A stretch of DNA of 64,000 nucleotides from Aeromicrobium chenweiae (GTDB taxonomy: Bacteria > Actinomycetota > Actinomycetes > Propionibacteriales > Nocardioidaceae). Of the stretch, positions 1 to 8,141 are shown one piece after another. A program made the translations under genes and the position numbers. The notes beneath the pieces were generated by a model that saw nothing but the letters and a program-made list of their open reading frames with translations, was not told the DNA's origin and ran no database searches. Location: contig NZ_CP026952.1 of assembly GCF_003065605.1 (NCBI RefSeq), positions 3,410,001 to 3,474,000 on the forward strand, given 5' to 3'. Each line of letters starts with the position of its first letter. The first letter of the stretch is position 1.

Positions 1-539
1 CACGGGCCCGGCGCCTCGCGTGGAGACCGTTCCGGGCCGAGCACCACGAGCCCGGCGCCGGCGTTGTCGGCGATGACGTCGACCGCCGTCGCCCGGTCGG
101 CGATGACCCTCAGGTCCGCAATCTCGAGCGCGGCACCCACCGCACCGATGGCCTCGCGCACCGCCCGGGCCGCGGCACCGGCGCCGACCTCCCGCGCGAG
201 CCGAACCGTCAGACGCGCCGCGATGCGAGGCTGCACGAGATCGCGACCCGTGACGAGCTCGTCGTGACGGACGACCATCGTGTCGACCAGTGTGCCCGCG
301 GCGGCCGCGGGTCCGCCGTGCGAATCGGTGAGGTCGAGCATCTTGCGACCCCACACGTGCGCCCCGCTGATGACCTGCAGCTCGGTGACGAGCCGCTGCA
401 CCGCATAGGCCGCTGCGAGGTCGTCCCCGATCAGGTCGCCGACAGGCTCGCACGGTCGGTGCACCGAGTCGGCGTGCCGGAGCCTCTCGGCGGCGTGCTG
501 GACCGCCAGGTCACCCGCAACGTCCGACACGCCGTCCAC
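1..539 (-). CDS. MhpD-like 2-keto-4-pentenoate hydratase family protein, 3' part cut by window edge
   Basis: The visible 179 residues resemble 2-keto-4-pentenoate hydratase/decarboxylase family proteins: a motif HRPCEPVGDLIGDDLAAAYA near residue 27, then a GRK motif near 65 and PRI near 104. The C-terminus lies beyond base 1. A GTG start at 539 follows the upstream stop (549-551) by 9 bases in the same frame, so the two genes are probably co-transcribed. In hydratases such as the paralogue at 34757-35545 the segment PRVEAEIAF carries two metal-binding glutamates; here it reads PRIAARLTV, so both are missing. The protein may be a non-canonical hydratase, decarboxylase or isomerase, or a decayed copy. 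It is last in the Rieske/extradiol operon, which fits a role late in meta-cleavage. Confidence 0.75.
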   Translation of the reverse strand, partial: MDGVSDVAGDLAVQHAAERLRHADSVHRPCEPVGDLIGDDLAAAYAVQRLVTELQVISGAHVWGRKMLDLTDSHGGPAAAAGTLVDTMVVRHDELVTGRDLVQPRIAARLTVRLAREVGAGAAARAVREAIGAVGAALEIADLRVIADRATAVDVIADNAGAGLVVLGPERSPREAPGP

Positions 540-548
540 GACCGGCGC

Positions 549-1532
549 CTAGGAAGGACGGACGACGGCGCGGCCCCGGACGCGACCCGTACCCAGGAGC
601 TCGAGAGCCTGCCCGAGGTCGTCCATGCCGAAGGTCTCGTGGTCGAGGGTCAGGTCGCCGGACACGAGCATCGCCGCCAGCTCGGGCAGCAGCGCTCGGG
701 CCTCGCGCTCGCGCCGGATCATGTTGACCGGAAGCAGCGCGACGTCGTCGAGCAGCCAGTTGGACAGACCAAGACGCACGTCGTCGCCCGCGACGTAGCC
801 TATCGACACGGCGCGTCCGCCCGGGCGGACCCAGCGCGAGCGCGCCGGCAGGTCAGCCCCGCCAAGCGTGTCAACCAACAGCGTCGCCGGACGGTCGCTC
901 GCCAACGCGGCGATCGCGCCGTCGTCACCGGACACGACGACCGTCGCGCCAGCCGCCACGCGCTCGACCTGCGACTCGTCGGCCACGAGGGCCGTGACCT
1001 TCGCTCCGCTGAGGAGCGCGAGCTGGGTGACCATGGAGCCGACCGCACCCGCTGCACCGGCGACGGCGACGTGCTCGTCGGCGACCGGGACGTCAGCGAG
1101 CCACCCACCGAGCCGACCGACGCCGTGGAGTGCCGTGTGGGCCGTCGTGGTCGGCTGGAAGAACGTCGCGCCGACCTCGGGGTCCAGGCCCTCGGGCAGC
1201 TCGGTGAGGGTCTTGTCCTTCGTCACGACGAGCTCGGCCCACGTGCCGTCGCGCATGAGCCCGATGCCCCCGCCGCGCAGGATGACCCGGGTACCGGGCG
1301 CGAAGCGCTCGGACGTCACGACGACGCCGCAGCCCTCGACCCCGCCGACGTAGGGCAGGTTCGGCTTGATGCCGAAGTCGCCGCCGGCGACGGTCACGTC
1401 GAGGTGGGAGACAGCCGCCACCTCGACCCGCACGAGGGCCTCGCCCTCGCCCGCGACGGGCGCGGGGACGTGCTCGACGACGGGTGCCTCGCCCCACCCG
1501 TGGATGCGGGCGGCACGCATCGTGTCACTCAT
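549..1532 (-). CDS. Zinc-free quinone-oxidoreductase-like alcohol dehydrogenase (MDR family)
   Basis: A 327-residue medium-chain dehydrogenase/reductase. It has an N-terminal GroES-like part and a Rossmann part with the glycine-rich motif AGAAGAVGSMV; the cysteine ligands of a structural zinc are not evident, so it looks like the quinone oxidoreductase/crotonyl-CoA reductase branch that uses NADPH. The ATG at 1532 overlaps the stop of the upstream hydrolase by ATGA, which fixes the start; the open frame extends further upstream only as antisense of nothing useful. A close paralogue lies at 28427-29404 and both are tail genes of catabolic operons. A role in reducing or oxidising a side-chain or enal intermediate is an inference; the substrate is unknown. 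Confidence 0.8.
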   Translation of the reverse strand: MSDTMRAARIHGWGEAPVVEHVPAPVAGEGEALVRVEVAAVSHLDVTVAGGDFGIKPNLPYVGGVEGCGVVVTSERFAPGTRVILRGGGIGLMRDGTWAELVVTKDKTLTELPEGLDPEVGATFFQPTTTAHTALHGVGRLGGWLADVPVADEHVAVAGAAGAVGSMVTQLALLSGAKVTALVADESQVERVAAGATVVVSGDDGAIAALASDRPATLLVDTLGGADLPARSRWVRPGGRAVSIGYVAGDDVRLGLSNWLLDDVALLPVNMIRREREARALLPELAAMLVSGDLTLDHETFGMDDLGQALELLGTGRVRGRAVVRPS

Positions 1533-2401
1533 GCCGGGTGCTTCTCGAGGAAGGCCAGGCTGAGCTCGTTGTACTTCTCGGCCTGCTCGTGCTGGGGCCA
1601 GTGGCCGCAGTCGTCGAACAGCACCAGCTCGGAGCCGGGGATGTTCTGGTGCATCGCGTTGGCCTCGGGCACGTCGCCGAAGGGGTTGTTGCGTCCCCAC
1701 ACGACGAGCGTCGGGACCGTGATCTGCGCCAGCTGGTCGGGCGTCAGGATGTTGCGCAGGCGCGTGTCCATGTCCTGCAGCGACAGCAGGTTGTCGATGT
1801 TGGCCACGAAGTCGGGCTGCTGGTAGATCGCGTGACGGATCGCGACGAGCTCCTCCGTCGCGTTGGCCGGGTCGTGCATCAGCAGGTGCATGCGCTTGCG
1901 CGTCAGCTCGACGTCGTTGGACTCGACGGCCCGGCGGGTGCTGGTGCGGATGCGCTCCATGACCTCGGGGTTGGCGACGGTGCCGCCGGCCGCGAGCAGC
2001 TGCAGCGAGATGACGCGGTCGGGGTTGTCGATCGCGGTGCGTCCGCCGACCCAGCCGCCGAGCGACTCGCCACCGATGTGGGCCTTCTCGATGCCGACGG
2101 CGTCGAGGTAGTCGAGGAGGTGGTCGCGGTAGCGCGGGATCTCGTACGGGTAGTCGGGCTTGCCCGTGTAGCCGTGGCCGAGCATGTCGATCGCGTGTAC
2201 CGTGTAGCGCTCGGCGTGCGGCTTGATGTTGCGCATGAACGCCTCGAGGTGGCCGCTCGTGCCGTGCAGGAAGACGATCGTCTCGTCGCCGTGCCCCGCC
2301 TGCAGCGAACGGGTCGGCACGCCTCCGGCGTCGACGGTCGAGAGCGAGAAGTCGAGACCGGCGAGCTCGGTCCAGATCGTGCGGGTCAGTTCTTGGGTCA
2401 T
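1529..2401 (-). CDS. Alpha/beta hydrolase, meta-cleavage-product hydrolase-like
   Basis: A 290-residue alpha/beta-hydrolase-fold protein. It shows the oxyanion-site motif FLHGTSGH near residue 45, the nucleophile elbow GESLGG near 113 and a terminal CGHWPQ histidine near 266. The position usually held by the catalytic Asp reads GRNNPFGD, so the acid may be the later Asp or have been replaced by Asn. Hydrolases of the MhpC/XylF type cleave the ring-fission product to 2-hydroxypentadienoate and an acid. The gene sits between a 47-residue ORF and the dehydrogenase at 549-1532 in the Rieske/LigB operon. It is one of two such hydrolases here (see 2612-3508); which one handles the ring-fission product is not clear. 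Confidence 0.85.
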   Translation of the reverse strand: MTQELTRTIWTELAGLDFSLSTVDAGGVPTRSLQAGHGDETIVFLHGTSGHLEAFMRNIKPHAERYTVHAIDMLGHGYTGKPDYPYEIPRYRDHLLDYLDAVGIEKAHIGGESLGGWVGGRTAIDNPDRVISLQLLAAGGTVANPEVMERIRTSTRRAVESNDVELTRKRMHLLMHDPANATEELVAIRHAIYQQPDFVANIDNLLSLQDMDTRLRNILTPDQLAQITVPTLVVWGRNNPFGDVPEANAMHQNIPGSELVLFDDCGHWPQHEQAEKYNELSLAFLEKHPA

Positions 2402-2441
2402 GTCGGGTCTCTCCTCGTCCGCGGCGCGATGCCGCGGGTGG

Positions 2442-2585
2442 TCACTGGTTGATGCGGTGGACCTGCGTGTTGACGCGGGCCAGCGGGTTGGGGACGATGC
2501 GCTGGTGCGTCGCGAGCCGGTGGCTGACGATGCGTCCGCCGCCGAGGACGGCGACCGCGGCCAGCGCGATGGTGATGAGCTTCAT
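2442..2585 (-). CDS. Small 47-residue membrane-associated or exported protein
   Basis: A short ORF starting MKLITIALAAVAVLGGGR with a good ribosome site (GGAAGAGGC) a few bases upstream. The first 18 residues form a hydrophobic segment typical of a signal anchor; the remainder is polar and His/Arg/Asn-rich. It fills the 210-base gap between two hydrolase genes of the operon and is on the same strand. I do not recognise a family. Its placement inside a tightly packed operon and the ribosome site argue that it is translated, but it could be a chance ORF. Confidence 0.5.
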   Translation of the reverse strand: MKLITIALAAVAVLGGGRIVSHRLATHQRIVPNPLARVNTQVHRINQ

Positions 2586-2611
2586 GGATGCCTCTTCCTG
2601 GGTGGGGGATC

Positions 2612-3508
2612 TCAGCGGTGGTCGATGGCGCGCAGGAAGCCGTCGACGACGGCGTGGAACGCGCCGGGGCGCTCCTCCTGCAGGTGGTGCGACACGTGGT
2701 CCATGACGTGCAGGTTGCCCCGCTGCACCATGCGCGCCAGCATCATCGGGTAGTCGGGCGTCAAGAAGGCGTCCTCGCGACCCCACATGAACAGCGTCGG
2801 TGCCTCGATCTGGCCGAGACGCTCCGTCAGGTCCTGCCACTCGCCGCGCGGCGAGTCCGACATCGCGGCCAGGCCACGCTCGCCCTCGTCGAGGCTCTGC
2901 TCGAACCGCATGTCGAGGGTCTCCTCGGGCAGGCGGTCGGCGTCGAACCACTCGAGCGAGGTGATGAGCTTGCGCATCTTGTCGCGGGTGGGGCCCTCGC
3001 CGCCGTAGTAGACGTCGCGGGCCGTGCGACCGCGGTGGCCGCGCTCGGGCAGCGGGGCCAGGGGTCCGTAGAACACCGGCATGCTGCCCGTCACCACGAG
3101 CGACCGCACACGCTCGGGGTAGAGCGCCGCGAGGTTGAGCGCGATCGTGCCGCCCCACGAGTTGCAGACGAAGTCGGCCTTCTCGATGCCGAGCTCGTCC
3201 ATGAGGGCGATGGTCTTGGCCGCGTGGAAGTCCCACATGGGCCCCGTGATGAGGCACTTCTCGGACTGGCCGTACTGCAGGATGTCGACCAGCACACAGT
3301 GCCGGTCCTCGGTGAAGTACGGCGCCACCGGTCCGAAGTCGCTCCACGCCGTGCAGCCGGGGCCGCCGCCGTGGAGGAAGATCGTGTCGGGACCGGAGCC
3401 GATGTCGTAGTAGTGATAGGTCACGCCGTCGACGGTCGCGAACCTGCTCTCGGGTGCCGGTCCCGCCGCGGGCGAGGTGAGCGCGGGGGAGGTGGTGTCG
3501 ATCGTCAT
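2612..3508 (-). CDS. Alpha/beta hydrolase, MhpC/BphD-like
   Basis: A 298-residue hydrolase with the motif LHGGGPGC near residue 50, which is characteristic of C-C hydrolases acting on extradiol ring-fission products. The nucleophile elbow reads CNSWGG (Ser present, first Gly replaced by Cys), the acid is in GREDAFLTP, and the terminal His lies in DHVSHHLQEE, where the usual Gly before His is Ser. The ATG at 3508 overlaps the stop of the LigB dioxygenase by ATGA, so coupled translation with the ring-cleavage enzyme is likely. This makes it the better candidate of the two hydrolases for the direct ring-cleavage product. Confidence 0.87.
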   Translation of the reverse strand: MTIDTTSPALTSPAAGPAPESRFATVDGVTYHYYDIGSGPDTIFLHGGGPGCTAWSDFGPVAPYFTEDRHCVLVDILQYGQSEKCLITGPMWDFHAAKTIALMDELGIEKADFVCNSWGGTIALNLAALYPERVRSLVVTGSMPVFYGPLAPLPERGHRGRTARDVYYGGEGPTRDKMRKLITSLEWFDADRLPEETLDMRFEQSLDEGERGLAAMSDSPRGEWQDLTERLGQIEAPTLFMWGREDAFLTPDYPMMLARMVQRGNLHVMDHVSHHLQEERPGAFHAVVDGFLRAIDHR

Positions 3509-4467
3509 CGGGTTCCGTTCTGGGTCGTGGTCTGGGAGGGCTCGATCATGGCGACGCCCATGCCGGTCAGCCACTCGGGCATCTCGGAGTAGGCCAGCGC
3601 CTTGCCCGGCGCGAAGCCGAGGGCGGCGATCATGACCATCCACGTGCGCAGCTCCTGGCCGCCGTTGCCGGCGACCTCGGCGATCTGCACGGTGTTCAGC
3701 TCGGCGTACTGGCGCATGTCCCCCTTCTCGAGGTCGGCGAGCCACTTCTCGTCGAAGTCGGGGAAGATCGTGGGCTGCGCGGAAACGATGATCTCGCGAC
3801 GCCGGTCGTTGTAGCGCTCCCACTCGCCGCGCCCGTTGAGCCAGGCGTCTACCAGGAACTCCTCGTCGTCGCCGTCGGGGGCGGTCCAGTCGCTGGGCCA
3901 CGGGAGCTGGTGCGAGAGCCCGCCCGACGCGATCACGACGACGCGCTTGTCGCCGCCGATCTCGGCGACCGCGCGCGTGATGTTGGCACCCAGCTCGGCC
4001 ACGCGGGGCATCGTCGGCAGGGGCGCAGCGAACACGTTGACAACCAGCGGCACGACCGGGACGTCGATGCCGTCGAGCAGGTACTGGATCGCGTGGGCCT
4101 GGCCGTGGTCGATCTGCAGGCGGGCCGAGATCGCGACCTCGGTGCCGCGGTCGACCAGCTGCTGGGCCAGGGCCTGCGCGAACTCCGGGTCGGTCTTCTG
4201 CGGCCCCTTGGGGGTGCCGCCGTCGCCGGCGGCGATGACCTCGCCCACGCCCATCGTGAACGACGGGATCATGTCGAGCCAGAACCCGCGGAAGTGGTTC
4301 GAGCCCACCAGCACCACGACATCGGGTGCCGCCGCGGCGATCCGGTCGCGCGCGGCGACCAGTCCGTCACGGAAGGCCTCGGCACGGTCGGTGTGGACGA
4401 CCTTGTCCCAGTGGGTGTTCATGAGGGTGGAGTGCGATGCCGCCACTCCCAGCACGATCGATGCCAT
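3505..4467 (-). CDS. Extradiol ring-cleavage dioxygenase, LigB superfamily (MhpB-like)
   Basis: A 320-residue class III extradiol dioxygenase. The layout matches 2,3-dihydroxyphenylpropionate 1,2-dioxygenase: AASHS near residue 10 and SNHF near 57 (iron-binding histidines), IDHGQAH near 119 (catalytic His), SGGLSHQ near 184, and a C-terminal AALGF region. The usual MhpB length is about 314. Such enzymes use Fe(II) to open catechol rings between C2 and C3. It stands after the Rieske oxygenase gene with a 40-base gap and overlaps the hydrolase gene by four bases, giving the order hydroxylation, ring opening, hydrolysis. The exact catechol is unknown. Confidence 0.88.
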   Translation of the reverse strand: MASIVLGVAASHSTLMNTHWDKVVHTDRAEAFRDGLVAARDRIAAAAPDVVVLVGSNHFRGFWLDMIPSFTMGVGEVIAAGDGGTPKGPQKTDPEFAQALAQQLVDRGTEVAISARLQIDHGQAHAIQYLLDGIDVPVVPLVVNVFAAPLPTMPRVAELGANITRAVAEIGGDKRVVVIASGGLSHQLPWPSDWTAPDGDDEEFLVDAWLNGRGEWERYNDRRREIIVSAQPTIFPDFDEKWLADLEKGDMRQYAELNTVQIAEVAGNGGQELRTWMVMIAALGFAPGKALAYSEMPEWLTGMGVAMIEPSQTTTQNGTR

Positions 4468-4507
4468 GGTGCTCCTTGCCTACGTCGGTGCTCGTCGGTG
4501 GGGGTAG

Positions 4508-5776
4508 TCAGGCCGGCTCGGGCACGTCGATGCCCTGCTCGGCCAGCGCGTCGACTCGGTCCTCGGTGGTGTCCTCGGCGAGCTTTCGCCACTGCAGCAG
4601 CGAGTCGTCGGGACGGTAGAGCTTCTCGGGCGGGGCGTCGGTGACCTCGACCATCCACTTGTCCTGGCCCGAGAACTGGCCGTGGAACAGCCAGCGGACG
4701 GCACCGAGGTACTTGAAGTAGAAGGGGATCGTCTTGAGGCCCTTCTTGAAGTCGGCCATGACGCCCACGTAGAGATGGTTGTCGGCGTCCACCGGCACGT
4801 AGAACTCGTAGTGGATGAACGTCGGGTACGCGATGCGCAGCACGCCCGGCATCGACACCGAGGCGAAGCCCGGGAAGTCCTGCTCGGCGATGACGGGGTT
4901 GACCTCGCGGTGCGAGCCCGTGTTGCCGATGTTGGTCGTCGTCTTGGGCGGCTTCGACTTGTACCAGGCCTGACCGGTCCACTTGCCCAGCCCGGGGAAG
5001 TCGGCGTCCCAGTACTGCTCCTGCTGCACGCGGTAGATCCAGCGGCCGCGCTTGACGATCTTGGTGGTGTTCCACACCGGCATGGCCTTGAACAGGCGCC
5101 ACAGTGCGGTGCGGTGCAGGTACTTGGCGTGGCCCTCGTCGTAGCCGTTCTCGCACGCGAAGCGCCAGTTGCCCTCGCGGGGCATGATGCGCGAGCCGAT
5201 GACGGCCGCGTTGCTCACGAGCTCCTCAGGCAGCTGCTCGTCGATGGGGTGCGGCTCCTCGCCGTCGCCGACGAAGATCCAGACCATCCCGAGGCGCTCC
5301 TCGACGTGGTACGTCGGCTGGGTGACCTTGCCGCAGATCGGCGACTCGGGGCCGTCGGTGATGGCGGCCTTGAGGTCGCCGGTCTCGAGGTCGAACGTCC
5401 AGCCGTGGTAGACGCACGAGATCGTGCCGGGGAACTGCTTGTTGCCGTAGCTCAGCGGGACGCCGCGGTGCGGGCACCGGTTGGCCATGCCACGGACCAC
5501 GCCCTTGTCGCGGATGACGAAGATGTCCTCGCCGAGCAGCTTGACGCGCACGGGCCGCTCGGCGACCTGCGAGGAGTAGACGACGGGGTACCAGTAGCCG
5601 CGGAAGCCGGCGGCTGCCGCCTGGTAGTGCGGCCAGCTCGACCAGTCCTGACGTCCCGGCAGGTGGCCCTCGCGCTTGCGCTGGGCGGGCGTCTTGGTGC
5701 GCTCCGAGGTCGGCGCAGCCTTCTTGGGGGCGCGCTCGGCCGCCGGTGCGGCTTGCGAATCCAGCGTCTCGCTCAT
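4508..5776 (-). CDS. Rieske non-heme iron oxygenase, CarAa-like terminal oxygenase
   Basis: A 422-residue terminal oxygenase. The Rieske cluster ligands are Cys101-His103 in RCPHRG and Cys121-His124 in SCVYHGW; the mononuclear iron site is in ENGYDEGHAKYLH with Asp213, His216 and His221. The overall layout, with an N-terminal GYWYPVVYSSQV segment and a C-terminal LLQWRKLAE, resembles single-subunit (alpha-only) oxygenases such as carbazole 1,9a-dioxygenase. The first 45 residues are a Lys/Ala/Pro-rich extension. It is the first gene of the minus-strand operon; a reductase and a ferredoxin that could supply electrons start on the opposite strand 220 bases away. An operator-like palindrome lies 74 bases before the ATG. 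Mono- versus dioxygenation cannot be told. Confidence 0.9.
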   Translation of the reverse strand: MSETLDSQAAPAAERAPKKAAPTSERTKTPAQRKREGHLPGRQDWSSWPHYQAAAAGFRGYWYPVVYSSQVAERPVRVKLLGEDIFVIRDKGVVRGMANRCPHRGVPLSYGNKQFPGTISCVYHGWTFDLETGDLKAAITDGPESPICGKVTQPTYHVEERLGMVWIFVGDGEEPHPIDEQLPEELVSNAAVIGSRIMPREGNWRFACENGYDEGHAKYLHRTALWRLFKAMPVWNTTKIVKRGRWIYRVQQEQYWDADFPGLGKWTGQAWYKSKPPKTTTNIGNTGSHREVNPVIAEQDFPGFASVSMPGVLRIAYPTFIHYEFYVPVDADNHLYVGVMADFKKGLKTIPFYFKYLGAVRWLFHGQFSGQDKWMVEVTDAPPEKLYRPDDSLLQWRKLAEDTTEDRVDALAEQGIDVPEPA

Positions 5777-5849
5777 CGTCTCTGCTCCAGGTCCTCGGGG
5801 TCGTAGGTGGATCAGCAGACCACCGCATCACCGGCACGACAACCGACCT

Positions 5850-5866
5850 GGTTCGCCCAGCGGACT
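5850..5866. promoter_or_regulatory. Operator-like palindrome between the Rieske and reductase genes
   Basis: The sequence GGTTCGCCCAGCGGACT matches 13 of 16 positions of the repeated region-wide palindrome GGTTCGCT-n-AGCGAACC. It is 74 bases before the Rieske gene and 131 before the reductase gene. A weaker copy, ATTCCACTCAGCGATCC, is at 5898-5914. The location in a divergent promoter suggests joint control of both transcripts. Confidence 0.55.
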
Positions 5867-5996
5867 TCGCCCTCGGACGAGGGAGAACCGGCCGTGGATT
5901 CCACTCAGCGATCCCGAACCGGTGTCACGGCGACCCAGCCCACCTAGAGTCCGTCGGACCCGATCACGCACCGTGATCATCTAGCGAGGAGCTGTC

Positions 5997-6992
5997 GTGA
6001 GCGCACCGTCCACCGTCATCGAGACCGACGTCGTCATCGTCGGTGCCGGACCGACCGGTCTCTACGGTGCCTACTACGCGGGCTTCCGCGGCCTGTCGAC
6101 CGTCGTGGTCGACGTGCTGCCGCAGGCCGGGGGCCAGGTCATGGCCCTCTACCCCGAGAAGCAGATCCGAGACGTCGCGGCGCTGCCGTCGATCCGCGGT
6201 CGCGACTTCGTGGCCAACCTCGTCGAGCAGGCCGACACCTACGAGCCCACCTACCTGCTCGGACGCCAGGCCGTGACCCTCGAGCACGTCGACGGCTCCC
6301 CCGTCCTGACGCTCGACGACGGCACGGTGCTGCGTGCCGGAGCGGTCGTCATCACGGCCGGCATCGGCACGCCGACGCCGCGCGCGCTCGGGACGGGTGA
6401 CGAGTGGGTCGGCAGTGGCTTGTCGTACTTCGTCGTCGACCCGTCCCAGCACGCCGACCAGGACGTCGTGATCGTCGGCGGCGGCGACTCGGCCCTCGAC
6501 TGGGCCGATGCGCTCGCGACGATCGCCCGTTCGGTGACCCTCGTGCACCGTCGTGCCGCCTTCCGCGGTCACGCCGCGACGCTCGACCGCGTGCGCAGCG
6601 GTCCCACGGCGATCCACACCGACACCGAGGTCGTCGCGCTGCACGGCGACGCCACGACCAAGGTGCTGCAGAAAGTGACCCTCCAGGCCAAGGACGGCAC
6701 CGAGACCGTCGTCGCGTGCGACCACGTCATCGCCGCGCTGGGGTTCATCAGCGACCTCGGCCCGCTGCGCGAGTGGGGCGTCGAGCTGCTCGGCCGGTCC
6801 ATCGCGGTCGACCGGTCGGGGCGCACCAACCTGCCGCGCGTCTACGCCGCCGGCGACGTCACCGACTACGACGGCAAGGTCAAGCTCATGTCGGTCGGCT
6901 TCGGCGAGGTCGCCACCGCCATGAACCACGTCGCGGTCGACCTCGACCCCGATCTCGTGCTCTTCCCCGGCCACTCGACCGACGGCGCCTGA
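5997..6992 (+). CDS. Ferredoxin/flavodoxin-NAD(P)+ reductase, thioredoxin-reductase-like FNR type
   Basis: A 331-residue flavoprotein with two dinucleotide-binding motifs: VIVGAGPTGLYGA near residue 14 for FAD and VIVGGGDSALDWA near 158 for NAD(P)H, plus the FAD motif YAAGDVTDY near 282. No CxxC redox pair is seen between the domains, so it is not a thioredoxin reductase but the bacterial FNR type that reduces ferredoxins. The GTG at 5997 follows a strong GAGGAG site. It is followed by a seven-iron ferredoxin gene and faces the Rieske oxygenase gene, so it probably supplies the first step of that electron chain. Confidence 0.88.
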   Translation: MSAPSTVIETDVVIVGAGPTGLYGAYYAGFRGLSTVVVDVLPQAGGQVMALYPEKQIRDVAALPSIRGRDFVANLVEQADTYEPTYLLGRQAVTLEHVDGSPVLTLDDGTVLRAGAVVITAGIGTPTPRALGTGDEWVGSGLSYFVVDPSQHADQDVVIVGGGDSALDWADALATIARSVTLVHRRAAFRGHAATLDRVRSGPTAIHTDTEVVALHGDATTKVLQKVTLQAKDGTETVVACDHVIAALGFISDLGPLREWGVELLGRSIAVDRSGRTNLPRVYAAGDVTDYDGKVKLMSVGFGEVATAMNHVAVDLDPDLVLFPGHSTDGA

Positions 6993-7038
6993 ACCGCCCC
7001 ACCACCCACCGACGCACCCCAGGAACAAGGAGACTCTG

Positions 7039-7380
7039 ATGGCCTACGTGATCGGATCCGACTGCATCGACGTCCTCGACCGCTCCTGCATCGAGGTCTG
7101 CCCGGTCGACTGCATCTACATCGGCGACCGCCGCAGCTACATCAACGCCAACGAGTGCATCGACTGCGGCGCCTGCGAGGTCGAGTGCCCCGTCAGCGCG
7201 GTCTTCGTCGACCGCAAGGCACGCAAGGACCCCGAGCTCGGCGAGTTCCTGGCCGACTCGGTCGCGTTCTTCGAGCTACCCCTCCCGGGTCGTGACGAGG
7301 CGCTCGGCGACCCCGGCGGATCGCAGAAGCTCGGACCCGTCGGCGTCGACACGCCGTTCACGGCCGACTACAGCGCGTGA
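7039..7380 (+). CDS. Seven-iron ferredoxin ([3Fe-4S][4Fe-4S])
   Basis: A 113-residue FdxA-like ferredoxin. Cys9, Cys17, Cys21 and Cys25 in the first half and Cys40, Cys43, Cys46 and Cys50 (CIDCGACEVECP) in the second half fit a [3Fe-4S] plus [4Fe-4S] protein. It lies 46 bases after the reductase gene with a GGAG site and overlaps the SDR gene by GTGA. Most characterised Rieske oxygenases use [2Fe-2S] ferredoxins; this arrangement suggests a [3Fe-4S]/[4Fe-4S] carrier for the oxygenase at 4508-5776. General redox service elsewhere in the cell is the alternative. Confidence 0.9.
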   Translation: MAYVIGSDCIDVLDRSCIEVCPVDCIYIGDRRSYINANECIDCGACEVECPVSAVFVDRKARKDPELGEFLADSVAFFELPLPGRDEALGDPGGSQKLGPVGVDTPFTADYSA

Positions 7381-8141
7381 CCGGGCTGCGTCCGGTCGTC
7401 GTCACGGGCGGCACCAGCGGCATCGGTCTCGGCGTGGCCCGGCGGCTCGTCGCCGACGGACACCCGGTGGTGCTGCTCGGACGTGACCGCGGCCGGGCGG
7501 ACGACGCGCTGGTGCAGCTGGTCGACTCGGGGGCCGACCCGGCGACGATCGTCGCCGTGGCCGGCGACACGACCGACCCCAACCACCTGGCACGCGCCGT
7601 CGACGTCTGCGCCGAGCGATGGGGTCCGGTCGTCGGGCTCGTGACGGCCGCCGGCCGCCTTGCGCGGGGCAGCGTCACCGACCTCCCGCTGGACGAGCTG
7701 CGCGCCGCCCTCGAGACCAACGTCGTCGGCACCTGGCTCGCCGTCCGTGCGGTCCTGCCGACGATGGTCGAGCAGCAGCACGGCCGCATCGTGACGATCG
7801 GCTCGGTGCTCGGGTCGGTCGGAGCCGCCGACCGCGCGGGCTACGCGGCGACCAAGGGTGCCGTGGCGGCGATGACCCGGTCGATCGCGCTCGAGGTGGC
7901 GGCCGACGGCGTCACGATCAACTGCGTCGCCCCCGGCCCCGTGCGCACCCCGATGAACGCGGACCAGCACGGCACGGAGGCCGACCGCGCGGCCGAGGCC
8001 GCGTTCACGTCCTCGATCCCGATCGGACGATGGGGCAGCCCCGACGACGTCGCGCACGCCGTGGGCGGTTTGCTCGCTCCCGACGCCGGGTGGACGACCG
8101 GTTCGGTCGTGTACGTCGACGGAGGCTTCACGGCCCGATGA
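7377..8141 (+). CDS. Short-chain dehydrogenase/reductase (SDR)
   Basis: A 254-residue classical SDR. It has the cofactor motif TGGTSGIG near residue 10, the catalytic Ser in IGSVLGS near 142, YAATK near 155 (Tyr and Lys), and the C-terminal GSVVYVDGGF signature. Its GTG start overlaps the ferredoxin stop by GTGA, and its own stop overlaps the MFS gene start by ATGA. NAD(P)-linked oxidation of an alcohol or a dihydrodiol formed by the neighbouring oxygenase is plausible: SDRs often act as cis-dihydrodiol dehydrogenases. The substrate is not determinable from sequence. Confidence 0.88.
   Translation: MTGLRPVVVTGGTSGIGLGVARRLVADGHPVVLLGRDRGRADDALVQLVDSGADPATIVAVAGDTTDPNHLARAVDVCAERWGPVVGLVTAAGRLARGSVTDLPLDELRAALETNVVGTWLAVRAVLPTMVEQQHGRIVTIGSVLGSVGAADRAGYAATKGAVAAMTRSIALEVAADGVTINCVAPGPVRTPMNADQHGTEADRAAEAAFTSSIPIGRWGSPDDVAHAVGGLLAPDAGWTTGSVVYVDGGFTAR

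Noticed and set aside
264..1826. A 520-codon plus-strand frame opposite the left-edge operon
   Set aside because: It is the mirror of the hydratase, dehydrogenase and hydrolase genes, with composition typical of antisense frames and no recognisable motif.
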